Source: Hydrogenophaga borbori (GTDB lineage: Bacteria; Pseudomonadota; Gammaproteobacteria; Burkholderiales; Burkholderiaceae_C). From it: a stretch of 64,000 nucleotides of DNA. Shown here in pieces: positions 22,221 to 30,865 of this stretch (the stretch's first letter is position 1; each line of letters opens with the position of its first letter). The DNA is taken from contig NZ_QVLS01000007.1 of the NCBI RefSeq assembly GCF_003417535.1, positions 231,142-295,141 on the forward strand, read 5' to 3'. Both the position numbers and the translations under genes were made by a program. The notes below the pieces were generated by a model. That model made no database searches and was not told the origin of the DNA. It worked only from the letters and a program-made list of their open reading frames with translations.

Positions 22221-23261
22221 ATGTTCAAGCGCCTGTTCGGCCAAGCCCCCGCCGTCCCGCCGGGCGACGCGGCGAGGTCGCCCGCCGCGCAGCGCGCCGA
22301 TGCGCTGCTGCGCCAGTTGGAGTGGACCGTGCTGCGCCGGCTCGACGGCCTGCTGCAGGGCCACTACAAGACCCTCATGCGCGGCAGCGGCCTGGACCTG
22401 GCCGACCTGCGCGAGTACCAGCTGCACGACGATGTGCGCCACATCGACTGGAACGTCACCGCGCGGCTGCAGCAGCCGCACGTGCGGGTGTTCACCGAGG
22501 ACCGCGAGATGGCGGCCTGGTTCCTGCTCGACCTCAGTCCCTCGGTGGACTTCGGCTCGGGCGAGCAGCGCAAGAGCGACGTGCTGCTGCGCTTCACGGC
22601 GGTGCTGGCGCGTCTCATCTCGGGCCAGGGCAACCGAGTGGGCGCCATGGTGTACGGCTCGCGCGGCCGCGCGCGGGTGGAGGCCATGCTGCCGGCGCGC
22701 GGCGGGCGCCTGCACGTGCTGCGCCTGCTGCAGATGCTGATGCCCGCCTCGACGGGGAAAGCGCCCGCGCCCGCCGGCACCGCCGCCACGCGCCTGGGCG
22801 ACCTGCTGCGCGGCGCCGTCTTCACCGTGCGCCAGCGCAGCACCGTTTTCGTGGTGTCCGACTTCATCAGCCAACCCGGCTGGGAACGGCCGCTGGGCGA
22901 GCTGGCGCGCCGCCACGACGTGGTGGCCGTGCGCCTGGTCGACCCGCTGGAGCTGGAGCTGCCCGACCTGGGCCTGATCCCCATCCGCGACGCCGAAACC
23001 GGCGAGCAGATCGAGGTCGACACGAGCGACAAGGGCTTTCGCCAGCGCTTCGCGCGCATCGCCGCGCAGCGCGAGGCGCAGTTGCGCGACAGCCTGGCGC
23101 GCGCTGGCGTGGACACGCTGGAACTCGCCACCGACGAGGACCTGAGCGACGCGGTGCTGCGCTTCGTGGACCTGCGCGAGCGGCGCGTGCGCCACGGCGC
23201 GCTCGGACGGCCCATGCCCACGCAGCTGCCCCGCCGAACCCGAGAAGGAATGCGAGCATGA
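22221..23261 (+). CDS. DUF58 domain protein, MoxR partner
   Basis: A 346-residue DUF58 protein. The family motif DDVRHIDWNVTAR and the VWA-like strand FLLDLSPSVDFGS are visible. Proteins of this type occur with MoxR and VWA membrane proteins in a complex of poorly known function, linked in some bacteria to envelope stress. Its stop overlaps the ATG of a 21-codon frame as ATGA. Confidence 0.9.
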   Translation: MFKRLFGQAPAVPPGDAARSPAAQRADALLRQLEWTVLRRLDGLLQGHYKTLMRGSGLDLADLREYQLHDDVRHIDWNVTARLQQPHVRVFTEDREMAAWFLLDLSPSVDFGSGEQRKSDVLLRFTAVLARLISGQGNRVGAMVYGSRGRARVEAMLPARGGRLHVLRLLQMLMPASTGKAPAPAGTAATRLGDLLRGAVFTVRQRSTVFVVSDFISQPGWERPLGELARRHDVVAVRLVDPLELELPDLGLIPIRDAETGEQIEVDTSDKGFRQRFARIAAQREAQLRDSLARAGVDTLELATDEDLSDAVLRFVDLRERRVRHGALGRPMPTQLPRRTREGMRA

Positions 23262-23323
23262 ACACCGCACGGCCGCCCGAAGGGGCTCGCATCGCAGCGC
23301 ATCGCGCGGAGGTTTTGCTATGA
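23258..23323 (+). CDS. 21-codon ORF linking DUF58 and VWA genes (possible remnant or coupling peptide)
   Basis: MNTARPPEGARIAAHRAEVLL. The ATG overlaps the DUF58 stop (ATGA at 23258) and the stop overlaps the VWA start (ATGA at 23320). A DUF4381 gene of about 160 codons usually occupies this place in related operons. The tiny frame could be its remnant, a short repeat insertion, or a device that keeps translation coupled. Confidence 0.35.
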   Translation: MNTARPPEGARIAAHRAEVLL

Positions 23324-24396
23324 ACGGATGGCTGCCGCCCGTGAGCTTCCTGTGGCCGCAGATGCTGTGGCTGCTGCTGGTCCTGCCGCTGCTGGTGCTG
23401 CTCTACCTGTGGCTGCTGCGCCGGCGCCAGCGCACGGCGCTGCGTTACGCCAACCTGTCCATCGTGCGCGAGGCCCTGGGCAAGGGCCCGGGCTGGCGGC
23501 GCCACGTGCCGCCGATGCTGCTGTTGCTGGCGCTGGCGGCCATGCTGCTGGCGGCGGCGCGGCCCTCGGCCAGCATCACGCTGCCGTCCACCCAGCAGAC
23601 CATCATCCTGGCGATGGACGTGTCGGGCAGCATGCGCGCCGAGGACGTGGCGCCCAACCGCCTGGTGGCCTCGCAGAACGCGGCCAAGGCCTTCCTGGCC
23701 GAGCTGCCGCGCCACGTGAAGGTGGGCATCGTGGCCTTCGCCGGTTCGGCCCAGGTGGTGCAGCCGATCACCCTCAGCCGCGAGGACCTGGTCACCGCCA
23801 TCGACAAGTTCCAGCTGCAGCGCGCCACCGCCATCGGCAGCGCCATCGTGGTCTCGCTGTCCGAGCTGTTTCCCGAGCAGCGCATCAGCCTGACCGACAT
23901 GACCTACAGCCGCAACACCGACCCCTTCGCGCCGCGCGGCCGCTCGCTCGACCAGCCGCGCAACAACGAGGAGAAGGCCTTCCAGCCGGTGGAACCGGGC
24001 TCGTACGGTTCGGCCGCGATCATCCTGCTCACCGACGGCCAGCGCACCACCGGCGTGGACACGGCCGAGGCCGCCAAGATGGCGGCCGACCGGGGTGTGC
24101 GCGTCTACACCGTGGGCGTGGGCACGGTCGAGGGCGAGGTGATCGGCTTCGAAGGCTGGTCCATGCGCGTGCGCCTGGACGAGGACACCCTCAAGGACGT
24201 GGCGCGCACCACCAAGGCCGAGTACTTCTACGCCGGCACCGCCGAGAACCTGAAACAGATCTACCAGTCGCTGAGCTCGCGCTTGACGGTGGAGAAGAAG
24301 GAGACCGAGGTCTCCGGGCTGCTGGCCCTGCTGGCGGCGGGGCTGGTGGTGTTGGCGGCGGGGCTGTCGCTGGCGTGGTTCAAGCGGGTGCTTTGA
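23320..24396 (+). CDS. VWA-domain membrane protein (BatA-like)
   Basis: A 358-residue protein with N-terminal membrane helices (about 12-33 and 63-83), a periplasmic von Willebrand A domain (about 95-310) with MIDAS motif AMDVSGSM and later TDGQRTTG, and a C-terminal helix (330-352). This is the BatA/Aerotolerance type that partners MoxR and DUF58 proteins. A GGAGG lies just before the ATG, inside the upstream 21-codon frame. It ends 27 bp before the convergent islet 2 gene. Confidence 0.9.
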   Translation: MNGWLPPVSFLWPQMLWLLLVLPLLVLLYLWLLRRRQRTALRYANLSIVREALGKGPGWRRHVPPMLLLLALAAMLLAAARPSASITLPSTQQTIILAMDVSGSMRAEDVAPNRLVASQNAAKAFLAELPRHVKVGIVAFAGSAQVVQPITLSREDLVTAIDKFQLQRATAIGSAIVVSLSELFPEQRISLTDMTYSRNTDPFAPRGRSLDQPRNNEEKAFQPVEPGSYGSAAIILLTDGQRTTGVDTAEAAKMAADRGVRVYTVGVGTVEGEVIGFEGWSMRVRLDEDTLKDVARTTKAEYFYAGTAENLKQIYQSLSSRLTVEKKETEVSGLLALLAAGLVVLAAGLSLAWFKRVL

Positions 24397-24423
24397 AGAA
24401 GGGCCTTGGGCCCCGCGCTGTCG

Positions 24424-26403
24424 TCAATACTGGCGCAGCAGGTCGTCGTAGGCGGCCTGCAGTTCGGGGATGTGCGGCGAGCATTCCGCCATTTCCCGGG
24501 CGACGCCGGCCGCCACGAGCCAGAAGACCAAGCGCAGCAGCTCCACATGGGTGGCGGTGCTCTGCTGTTGCAGGCAGCGCATGCGTTCGGCGTTGTCGCC
24601 CGCCCAGAGGAATGCGTTGAGGAAGCGCCCCATGCCGTCGCTGATGAGGATGGTCGGGTTGGCCTGAACCGCTGCGGCGACGAGCTCGATAGGCCCCCAC
24701 GCGATGGCGGGTGCCAGCGCCCTGGCTGGCGCGGCTTCCCCGGGCATGGGCAAGCCAGGGGCGTTGCGCCCTGGCGTGCGCCACGCAGGCCTGGCCCACA
24801 AGACCGATGCCTGTGCTTGCTCTTGCCGGGTCGACGGCTGCCGGCCCGCGCGGAAACGCGCCAGGAAATCGGGCGGCAGGAGCAGCGGTGACTTCAGCTG
24901 CTCGATGGTGTAGGGCGGGGGAACCATTGCCTCGGGCAGGTGATAAAACGCATCCTGACCGGCGTGCGCATTGAGCTTGGTGGCAATTCTGTTCAGCGCC
25001 CGGCGCACCCTGTTCGGCAATGGGACGCCAGCCCTCTTGTTGAGAGGCTGGTCCCTCCTGTATTGCTCGGATCGGAGCAGGTGGATGTGGCGCCAGGCCT
25101 GCTGGATGCACAAGACGCGGAAATCCCGGAGTTCAGGCGGCCATTCTTCGCCGCTGTTGCCCGAAGGCAGGGCGTCGGCCAATAGGTTGAAGCGTGCGTC
25201 GAGGTGGTGTGTGCTGCGTGGCAGGTGAAAATTGATCAGCATCATGCAGGCGAGAATGGATTTCTCCTGCGCGTACCGCGGAATTTCATCCATTGTTGCC
25301 AGGATGCGGTAAACCGCCTCCGTTCTAATGCCCGGCGAATCCGACAGCGGGTTCGTTTTCCCGTGGGCGGTGCCGAGCAGGAGGATGTGGAACGCTTGCG
25401 GGTAGTTGGCGCACAGGCTCAGGGCCAGCCCCGCGGACGAATTGCGTTGCCGGACATGGCGGCCGCTCAGCAGTGCTTCAATGGCGTTGAAGACGGCGGG
25501 CCGTGAGCGGGCCGGAGGGTGCGCGCGCCCTGTTTGAGGGGCGGTGACGATCGCTTGCGGTGCCTCGAGGGTTTCCGCATGTGCCCTTGCCAGGTCGGTG
25601 TATTCAAGGGCTGGTGCCGTTGGCATGGGGACGGCGCTGCTGTGGCGGATCGGTTCGAACAGACGGTCTGGCAATTCGACCTGCTCCAGTTGCTCCTCCG
25701 TCCATTGACATCCAGCGGGTGGGTTGTTTTTGTAGGCGTCGAGCTTGTTTGTGATTTGAGTCAGCGCGGCGGCCCATGCATCGGGCGTCGGGTATTTGTC
25801 GAGGTTCTTGAGAATTTTGCGGATGGCGTGGCGTGCTTGGCGCTGGCACAGCTCATGGTAGGCATTCAACTCTGCGGGCCAGACTTCTTCAGGTAGGGCC
25901 TTGGCCATTAATTGCAGGCAGCGGCCGCCATTCCGGATGGCTGGCGTCAAGTGCATATTCGCCAGGCACATGCAGGAATATATGGGGTGCCATTGGTGCG
26001 GCAATATGAACTCAATCTTTTCGAAGATTGAAAATTGCACGGCCAGCCGGCAGGGCTTTTCAAGCCCCCAACGGGGGTATCCGCCGCTGGAGGCGGCCAG
26101 GGTGAGCTTGAAACCTTGGGCGTAGCTGACGCATTTCGACCAGGCGCAGGTGTGATCCGATGGCCTGAGTTTCGCGAACGCCCCAAACAGCGCGGGCACC
26201 TGGAGCGCGGAATCCAGGGCAGCGCTCGCGTCGTGGGCGGCGTTGTCGGTCGGGGCCTCCTGTTGGTACCCCGTGACCGTGATGCCAGGGGGATGCGTCG
26301 GGTGGGGGACGCCGGCGCTCGCTCGTGGGCTGCCCATGCCCGATGGGTAGCCGGGGGAGCCAGTGGTGGTGGTGGTCGCGGTGGCGGTGGTGCGGCAGAG
26401 CAT
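24424..26403 (-). CDS. Candidate type III effector with repeated helical domain (islet 2)
   Basis: A 659-residue protein without a known domain. Residues 1-55 are Thr/Pro/Gly-rich. Then come two copies of a helical unit of about 200 residues (about 60-250 and 302-518) and a partial third (about 564-659). In each full copy the core is C-x-x-L-x-x-(M/F)-x-L, then (M/L)A-(K/D)-ALP, PEL or AEL, and RQAR or QQAW. The unit also occurs in the 507-residue islet 3 protein. The DNA at about 25,950-26,060 is clearly more AT-rich than its surroundings. No signal peptide is seen. It lies 27 bp after a chaperone-like gene under an HrpL-type promoter. Role is inferred from context. Confidence 0.7.
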   Translation of the reverse strand: MLCRTTATATTTTTGSPGYPSGMGSPRASAGVPHPTHPPGITVTGYQQEAPTDNAAHDASAALDSALQVPALFGAFAKLRPSDHTCAWSKCVSYAQGFKLTLAASSGGYPRWGLEKPCRLAVQFSIFEKIEFILPHQWHPIYSCMCLANMHLTPAIRNGGRCLQLMAKALPEEVWPAELNAYHELCQRQARHAIRKILKNLDKYPTPDAWAAALTQITNKLDAYKNNPPAGCQWTEEQLEQVELPDRLFEPIRHSSAVPMPTAPALEYTDLARAHAETLEAPQAIVTAPQTGRAHPPARSRPAVFNAIEALLSGRHVRQRNSSAGLALSLCANYPQAFHILLLGTAHGKTNPLSDSPGIRTEAVYRILATMDEIPRYAQEKSILACMMLINFHLPRSTHHLDARFNLLADALPSGNSGEEWPPELRDFRVLCIQQAWRHIHLLRSEQYRRDQPLNKRAGVPLPNRVRRALNRIATKLNAHAGQDAFYHLPEAMVPPPYTIEQLKSPLLLPPDFLARFRAGRQPSTRQEQAQASVLWARPAWRTPGRNAPGLPMPGEAAPARALAPAIAWGPIELVAAAVQANPTILISDGMGRFLNAFLWAGDNAERMRCLQQQSTATHVELLRLVFWLVAAGVAREMAECSPHIPELQAAYDDLLRQY

Positions 26404-26430
26404 GGGACGCAGGGGGCTCGATGGAGCAGG

Positions 26431-26901
26431 TCAGACGAAGCGGCCAGAGAGGTCGTGCGCCGCGGCCATGGCGGAACGGGCGGCGAAGCCCTCGTTCGGG
26501 CGGGCGATGCCCTGATGTCCGCCCTCGGCCAGCAGATGGAGCCAGGCGCGGTGGCGCCGCGCATGGTCGTCCAGCCAGGCTTGCAGGCGATGGGCTTGCA
26601 GGCCGTGGCGGCACCACACATCCAGCAGGCAAAGGCGCTGCCAAGGCGGGTCCGTGGCGGGCATCGTCAGCAGCGAGCAGCGCATGTGTTCGAAGCCGCC
26701 ATGGTTCAAGGTGTGATGCCAGGTGGCAGGTGCCACGTGCGCGGCGGGCAGACGGCCCGGTGAGCTCATCAGCGTGAGCCGGTCGTCATCGGCATCGGCG
26801 CTGAACCGCAGCAGAACGCCGTCGTCGCTGCGCAGCGCGCGTTCGTTGGGTGAAACGCCGTGAGGCGCGGGGCCGAAGAGCTGTTCGAGCATGAAGGACA
26901 C
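26431..26901 (-). CDS. CesT-like type III chaperone candidate (islet 2)
   Basis: A 156-residue protein and clear paralogue of the islet 3 chaperone: RSDDGVLLRFSADADDDRLTLMSSPGRLP against RSDDGIALRLTSNAGDDQVMLLSSPGHLP, then WHHTL, LLDVWCRHG/LMDVWPRHA and HARRHRAWL/HSRRHRLWR. The strand-helix order fits class I secretion chaperones. I chose the GTG at 26901 because it has a GGGAG Shine-Dalgarno 5 bp upstream and aligns MSFMLEQLFGP with MSTSLELLLGP; the ATG at 26892 is the alternative. An exact-spacing HrpL box lies 41 bp upstream. Confidence 0.74.
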   Translation of the reverse strand: MSFMLEQLFGPAPHGVSPNERALRSDDGVLLRFSADADDDRLTLMSSPGRLPAAHVAPATWHHTLNHGGFEHMRCSLLTMPATDPPWQRLCLLDVWCRHGLQAHRLQAWLDDHARRHRAWLHLLAEGGHQGIARPNEGFAARSAMAAAHDLSGRFV

Positions 26902-26942
26902 GGCGTCTCCCGGTACACGGACGGGGGGCAAGGGCACGACGC

Positions 26943-26970
26943 TGTGTGGGGCGGGCGCGGGATGCGTTCC
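26943..26970 (-). promoter_or_regulatory. HrpL-type (ECF sigma) hrp box B
   Basis: Minus strand GGAACG-N15-CCACACA. It matches GGAAC and CCACNNA with the same 15-bp spacer as boxes A and C; only the sixth base of the upstream element differs. It is 41 bp upstream of the GTG start of the islet 2 chaperone, in the divergent gap with the FAD monooxygenase. Confidence 0.77.
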
Positions 26971-27025
26971 CCAGGCACCTTCGTTGCACGAGGCTCGATG
27001 AGGCCCAGCCGATACCATTCCCCGC

Positions 27026-28240
27026 ATGAACCTTCCCTTGCTCGTGGCCGGCGCCGGCATCGGCGGACTGGGTGCGGCCCTGGCCCTGGCGCGCCAGGGC
27101 CAGGCCGTCACCGTCCTGGAACAGGCCCCTGCGTTCGGCGAGATCGGCGCGGGCCTGCAATTGGGGCCCAACGCGGTGCGCGTGCTGGCCGACTGGGGCC
27201 TGCTGCCCGCGCTGCGCGAGGCCGCCGCTTTTCCCGAGGCGCTGCGCGTGCGCGACGCGCGCAGCGGTCGCTCGCTGGGCCAACTGGCGCTGGGCGACGC
27301 CGCCGTGGCGCGCCACGGCCAGGCCTATGCCTGCCTGCACCGCGCCGACCTGCACGCGCTGCTGCAGCGCGCCGTGGCGCAGGAGGCCTGCGTGTCGTGG
27401 CGCCTGGGGGCGCGCGCCGAGTCCTGGCGGCCGAGCGGGCCGGGCGTGTCGCTCACCCTGGCCAGCGGCGATCAGCTGGCCGGCCAGGCCTTGATCGGCT
27501 GCGACGGCCTCTGGAGCCGCGTGCGCCAGGGCGGATTCGACGCCGCGCCGCCCCGCCGCACCGGCCACCTGGCCTACCGTGGCCTGATCCCCGCGGAGGC
27601 GCTGCCCGCCGCGATGCGCGATCCCTCGGTGGGCGTGTGGCTGGGCCCCCGGCTGCACGTGGTGCACTACCCCGTGCGGCGCGGCGAGGCCTTCAACCTG
27701 GTGGCCGTGGTGCAGGGCGAGGCGGGCGGGCTGGAGGCCAGCAGCTGGTCGCAGCCGGCCGAGGCCGGCGAGCTGAGCGCCGCGCTCGGCCCCATCGCCG
27801 GGCCGCTGGCCGACTGGCTGGCTGCGGTGCCCGGCTGGACGCGCTGGGTGCTGCACGACCGCGATCCGCTGCGTGGCCCCGCCGACATGGCGCGCGGCGC
27901 GGTGGCCCTGCTGGGCGACGCCGCGCACCCCATGCGCCCCTACCTCGCGCAGGGCGCGGCCATGGCCCTGGAAGACGCCTGGGTGCTGGGGCACCTCGCT
28001 CGGGGCGCCACGGTGGCCGACTGGCCCGAGCGCTTCGCGCGCTACGCCCAGGCGCGCTGGGCCCGCAACGCCCGCGTGCAGCGCCGCTCGCGCCGCAATG
28101 GGCGCATCTTCCACGCCAGCGGCCTGCTGCGTCTGGGCCGCGACACCGCCATGGGCGTGCTGGGCGAACGCCTGTTGGACAATCCCTGGCTCTACGCCGG
28201 CCCGGGCGCACCGCCCCGGCCCGCTTCCGCGAACCCCTGA
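27026..28240 (+). CDS. FAD-dependent aromatic monooxygenase (salicylate / 3-hydroxybenzoate 6-hydroxylase type)
   Basis: A 404-residue group A flavin monooxygenase. The FAD motif VAGAGIGGLGAALALARQG lies at the N-terminus, the DG motif region is LIGCDGLWSRVRQG, and the C-terminal FAD motif is VALLGDAAHPMRPYLAQGAAMALEDA. It hydroxylates an aromatic acid using NAD(P)H and O2 in the cytoplasm; 3-hydroxybenzoate 6-hydroxylase and salicylate hydroxylase are the nearest types. The next gene, a Bug-type binding protein 18 bp downstream, may import its substrate. Confidence 0.84.
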   Translation: MNLPLLVAGAGIGGLGAALALARQGQAVTVLEQAPAFGEIGAGLQLGPNAVRVLADWGLLPALREAAAFPEALRVRDARSGRSLGQLALGDAAVARHGQAYACLHRADLHALLQRAVAQEACVSWRLGARAESWRPSGPGVSLTLASGDQLAGQALIGCDGLWSRVRQGGFDAAPPRRTGHLAYRGLIPAEALPAAMRDPSVGVWLGPRLHVVHYPVRRGEAFNLVAVVQGEAGGLEASSWSQPAEAGELSAALGPIAGPLADWLAAVPGWTRWVLHDRDPLRGPADMARGAVALLGDAAHPMRPYLAQGAAMALEDAWVLGHLARGATVADWPERFARYAQARWARNARVQRRSRRNGRIFHASGLLRLGRDTAMGVLGERLLDNPWLYAGPGAPPRPASANP

Positions 28241-28258
28241 CAACCGCTGGAGACCCGC

Positions 28259-29245
28259 ATGCCACTGAAGCCCACCACCCGACGCCAAGCCATCGCCACC
28301 GGTGCCGCGCTGGCCGCCGCCGCCGCGCTGCCCGCCGCCCTGGCCCAACCCGCATGGCCCAGCCGCCCGCTCAAGATCGTGGTGGGCTTCCCCGGCGGCT
28401 CCTCGCCCGACCTGATGGCCCGCACCCTGGCCGACCCGCTGCAGGGCCTGCTGGGCCAGCCGGTGGTGGTGGAGAACCGCCCCGGCGCCGGCGGTAACGT
28501 GGCCGCGGCCCAGGTGGCGCGCGCCGACGACGACCACACCATCGGGCTGATGATCAACGGCAACATGACAATCGCCAAGATCCTCAACCCCGCCACCACC
28601 TACGACCCGCTCACCGACCTCACGCCGGTGTCGCTGATCGCCGTGGCGCCGCTGCTGCTGACGGGCGCGCCGGGCACGCCGGCCGATGCGCGCGCCTTCC
28701 TGGAGGCCGCGCGCCGCAATGGGGACAAGTGGAACTACGGCACGCCGGGCATCGGCACGGTGGCGCACCTGGGCATGGAATTGCTGAAGTCGCGCGCCGG
28801 CCTGGGCGCGGTGCACGTGCCGTACCCCGGCAACCCGCAGGTGATGGCGGCCATGATCGGCGGGCAGATCCAGATGTCGCTGCTGCCGCCGGGCCTGGCC
28901 ATGGCGCAGGTCAAGGCCGGCAAGCTGCACGCCATCGGCGTCACCTCGGCCGGCCGCAGCGCCGTGGTGCCCGATGTGCCCAGCCTGGCCGAGGCCGGCG
29001 TGAAGGACTTCCAGCTGGAGATCTGGAACGCCGTGGCCGCGCCCAACAGCCTGCCCAAGGCGCACGTGAACCGGCTGGCCACGCTGCTCACCGAGATCGT
29101 GCGCCGCCCCGAGGTGCGCGAGAAGATCCTGAACCAGGGCTGGGCCGTGGCCGGCACCTCGCCCGAGGGTCTGGCGCGCCGCATCAAGGCCGACACCGCC
29201 GCCATGGCCGACGTGATCCGGCGCAACAACATCCGCCCGAGCTGA
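28259..29245 (+). CDS. Tripartite tricarboxylate transporter substrate-binding protein (Bug/TctC family)
   Basis: A 328-residue periplasmic binding protein. The N-terminus RRQAIATGAALAAAAALPAALAQ has a twin-arginine-like start and an Ala-rich h-region with cleavage after ALA. WPSRPLKIVVGFPGGSSPD is the family start, followed by VENRPGAGG and GTPGIGTVAH. Burkholderiales encode very many such Bug proteins, mostly of unknown ligand and without a paired TctAB. The link to the monooxygenase suggests an aromatic or carboxylic acid ligand. Confidence 0.9.
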   Translation: MPLKPTTRRQAIATGAALAAAAALPAALAQPAWPSRPLKIVVGFPGGSSPDLMARTLADPLQGLLGQPVVVENRPGAGGNVAAAQVARADDDHTIGLMINGNMTIAKILNPATTYDPLTDLTPVSLIAVAPLLLTGAPGTPADARAFLEAARRNGDKWNYGTPGIGTVAHLGMELLKSRAGLGAVHVPYPGNPQVMAAMIGGQIQMSLLPPGLAMAQVKAGKLHAIGVTSAGRSAVVPDVPSLAEAGVKDFQLEIWNAVAAPNSLPKAHVNRLATLLTEIVRRPEVREKILNQGWAVAGTSPEGLARRIKADTAAMADVIRRNNIRPS

Positions 29246-29293
29246 GCGAGGGCTGGCGCACGCGGCCGATGCAGGGCGCGCGGGTGCGGTGGA

Positions 29294-30817
29294 TCACCCA
29301 GGGCCGTGGAGCAGGCGGTCGATCAGGTTGGCCACCGCCTCGCGAACCAAGGGGGGCTGCAGGCCCACCTGGTTCATCAGCGTGAGGCTGAAGGGCACGT
29401 CCTGAGGCCAGGCGCTCACCTGCGACAAGGCGCCGACCACGGCCGTGGCCACCGCGTCCGGCATGACCAGGCCACGTTCGATGTAGTTGAGCGCCGTGTG
29501 CAGCGCGAGCTCGCCCGCCGCCGAGGGGTTCAGGCCGAGCATCAGGTTCAGCATGTCCAGAAATCCTTGTGCATCGTGGATGCTGGGCAAGGCCCTGGTC
29601 AGGCCTTGCCGGTTGGGACAGGTGGCAAACACCTGCAAGGCCTGTGCGACCGGTTGCCGCACGATGAGGCTGCCGCGCAGCACCATCGCGTGCAGTTCAC
29701 CGGCGAAGCGCGCGGGTCCCCAGGTGGCCACGGGTTGCGGTGGAATGCCCCAGGAACGCATCGGCCCCGGGGCCGCGAGATCGGGGGAGGGCGGCACGGG
29801 CCTCATCGCGTGCCGGCCGACCCCCGCGGGCAGGGGCCGCTGCTCCCCCGTGGGCGACATGTTCTCTTCGTCTGCCTCGTCGACGGCATCCGCAGGCGTA
29901 GTTTCGGCGACGATGCGCTCATGGCGGCGCTTCAAGCTTGACGCGGAGTGAGTGCCCCGCAGCGGATACCGCACGCCGACCTGCCGGCGCAACGCCTCAA
30001 TCGATACCTGTGGTGGGGAGCAAGGCTGGGCTTGGTACTCCATCAGCCGGCTTTCAATGCGAGTCAGTGCATCGAGCGCCTCGCTTGGCTGCTGCTTGAA
30101 ATGCTCAACGTCTTCGTCTCGGATCTGTTGGATCGCCTGGCGGCCGCACTCGATAAGGACTTGCTGGTAAGGCCCCAGTTCATCGGTCGGGAACTGGGGC
30201 GGCAGTGCATTCGCGAGGTCGATGTAGCGCTTGGCCGCCCCCTTGGCGCTGCGCTCCACGCGCATTCGAACGAGACACAGACAGGCAAACGTGCCACGCA
30301 CAGGTGACTTCAGGGGAAGCCGGGCCAACAACCCGAGCACCGACACCACCCGCGCGGGGGAGGGGCCGTTGCCGCGCTTCCCGGAATTGCTGGCCGCCAG
30401 CATCTCCACCAGGGCCTGCTCTACCGTCGCGCACTGCTTCAGCTGGCGGTGCGCCTGGCCTTTCTGCTTTTCGCTGATCAGGTGGAGGGCCTTCAGCACC
30501 GGCGGGAGGGCCCTGGTCGGCGTGGGTTGTTCGGGCGCGTTGTCATCGACCGGGGGCTGTGTGTCGAACGCCGAAGGCGAGGGGCCGAGCGCGAAGCCTT
30601 GCTCGAAGTCGAACCCCAGGTCGTGCTCCTGCAGCCAGCTCTGTGACGGGCTGGTGAAGTCGTCCCCGTCCGTGTGGTCGGGCTGGTACCCCGGCGTCGG
30701 GAACGGGCTTTGCGCCACGGTGTGCGGCGCCGGGTGCCGCGTGGGCGGGATCTGCGGTGGCAGGAAGACCGGGGGTGTGTTCCGAGCGGGAGTGAGCGGG
30801 GCGGGGAGGCGATTCAT
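29294..30817 (-). CDS. Candidate type III effector with helical repeat unit (islet 3)
   Basis: A 507-residue protein with no known domain. Residues 1-100 are Pro-rich and disordered-looking, with an acidic patch. Residues 101-295 are one copy of the helical unit of the 659-residue islet 2 protein (FACLCLVRMRV, DLANALPPQFPTDEL, CGRQAIQQI). A charged linker follows (295-360), then a partial unit from about 365 beginning TWGPARFAGEL, matching AWGPIELVAAA in the islet 2 protein. No signal peptide or membrane helix is seen. It lies 48 bp after the chaperone paralogue. Secreted effector status is inferred. Confidence 0.7.
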   Translation of the reverse strand: MNRLPAPLTPARNTPPVFLPPQIPPTRHPAPHTVAQSPFPTPGYQPDHTDGDDFTSPSQSWLQEHDLGFDFEQGFALGPSPSAFDTQPPVDDNAPEQPTPTRALPPVLKALHLISEKQKGQAHRQLKQCATVEQALVEMLAASNSGKRGNGPSPARVVSVLGLLARLPLKSPVRGTFACLCLVRMRVERSAKGAAKRYIDLANALPPQFPTDELGPYQQVLIECGRQAIQQIRDEDVEHFKQQPSEALDALTRIESRLMEYQAQPCSPPQVSIEALRRQVGVRYPLRGTHSASSLKRRHERIVAETTPADAVDEADEENMSPTGEQRPLPAGVGRHAMRPVPPSPDLAAPGPMRSWGIPPQPVATWGPARFAGELHAMVLRGSLIVRQPVAQALQVFATCPNRQGLTRALPSIHDAQGFLDMLNLMLGLNPSAAGELALHTALNYIERGLVMPDAVATAVVGALSQVSAWPQDVPFSLTLMNQVGLQPPLVREAVANLIDRLLHGPG

Positions 30818-30865
30818 GGCGATAGAGGGGGCGTGAACAGCGGCAGCGATGGCGCGCCGCGTCGG

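Noticed and set aside
24424..26403. Toxin-immunity pair or prophage module explanation for islet 2
   Set aside because: No phage, nuclease, VgrG/PAAR/Rhs or typical toxin-antitoxin feature is visible. The promoter and chaperone-like partner fit type III cargo better.
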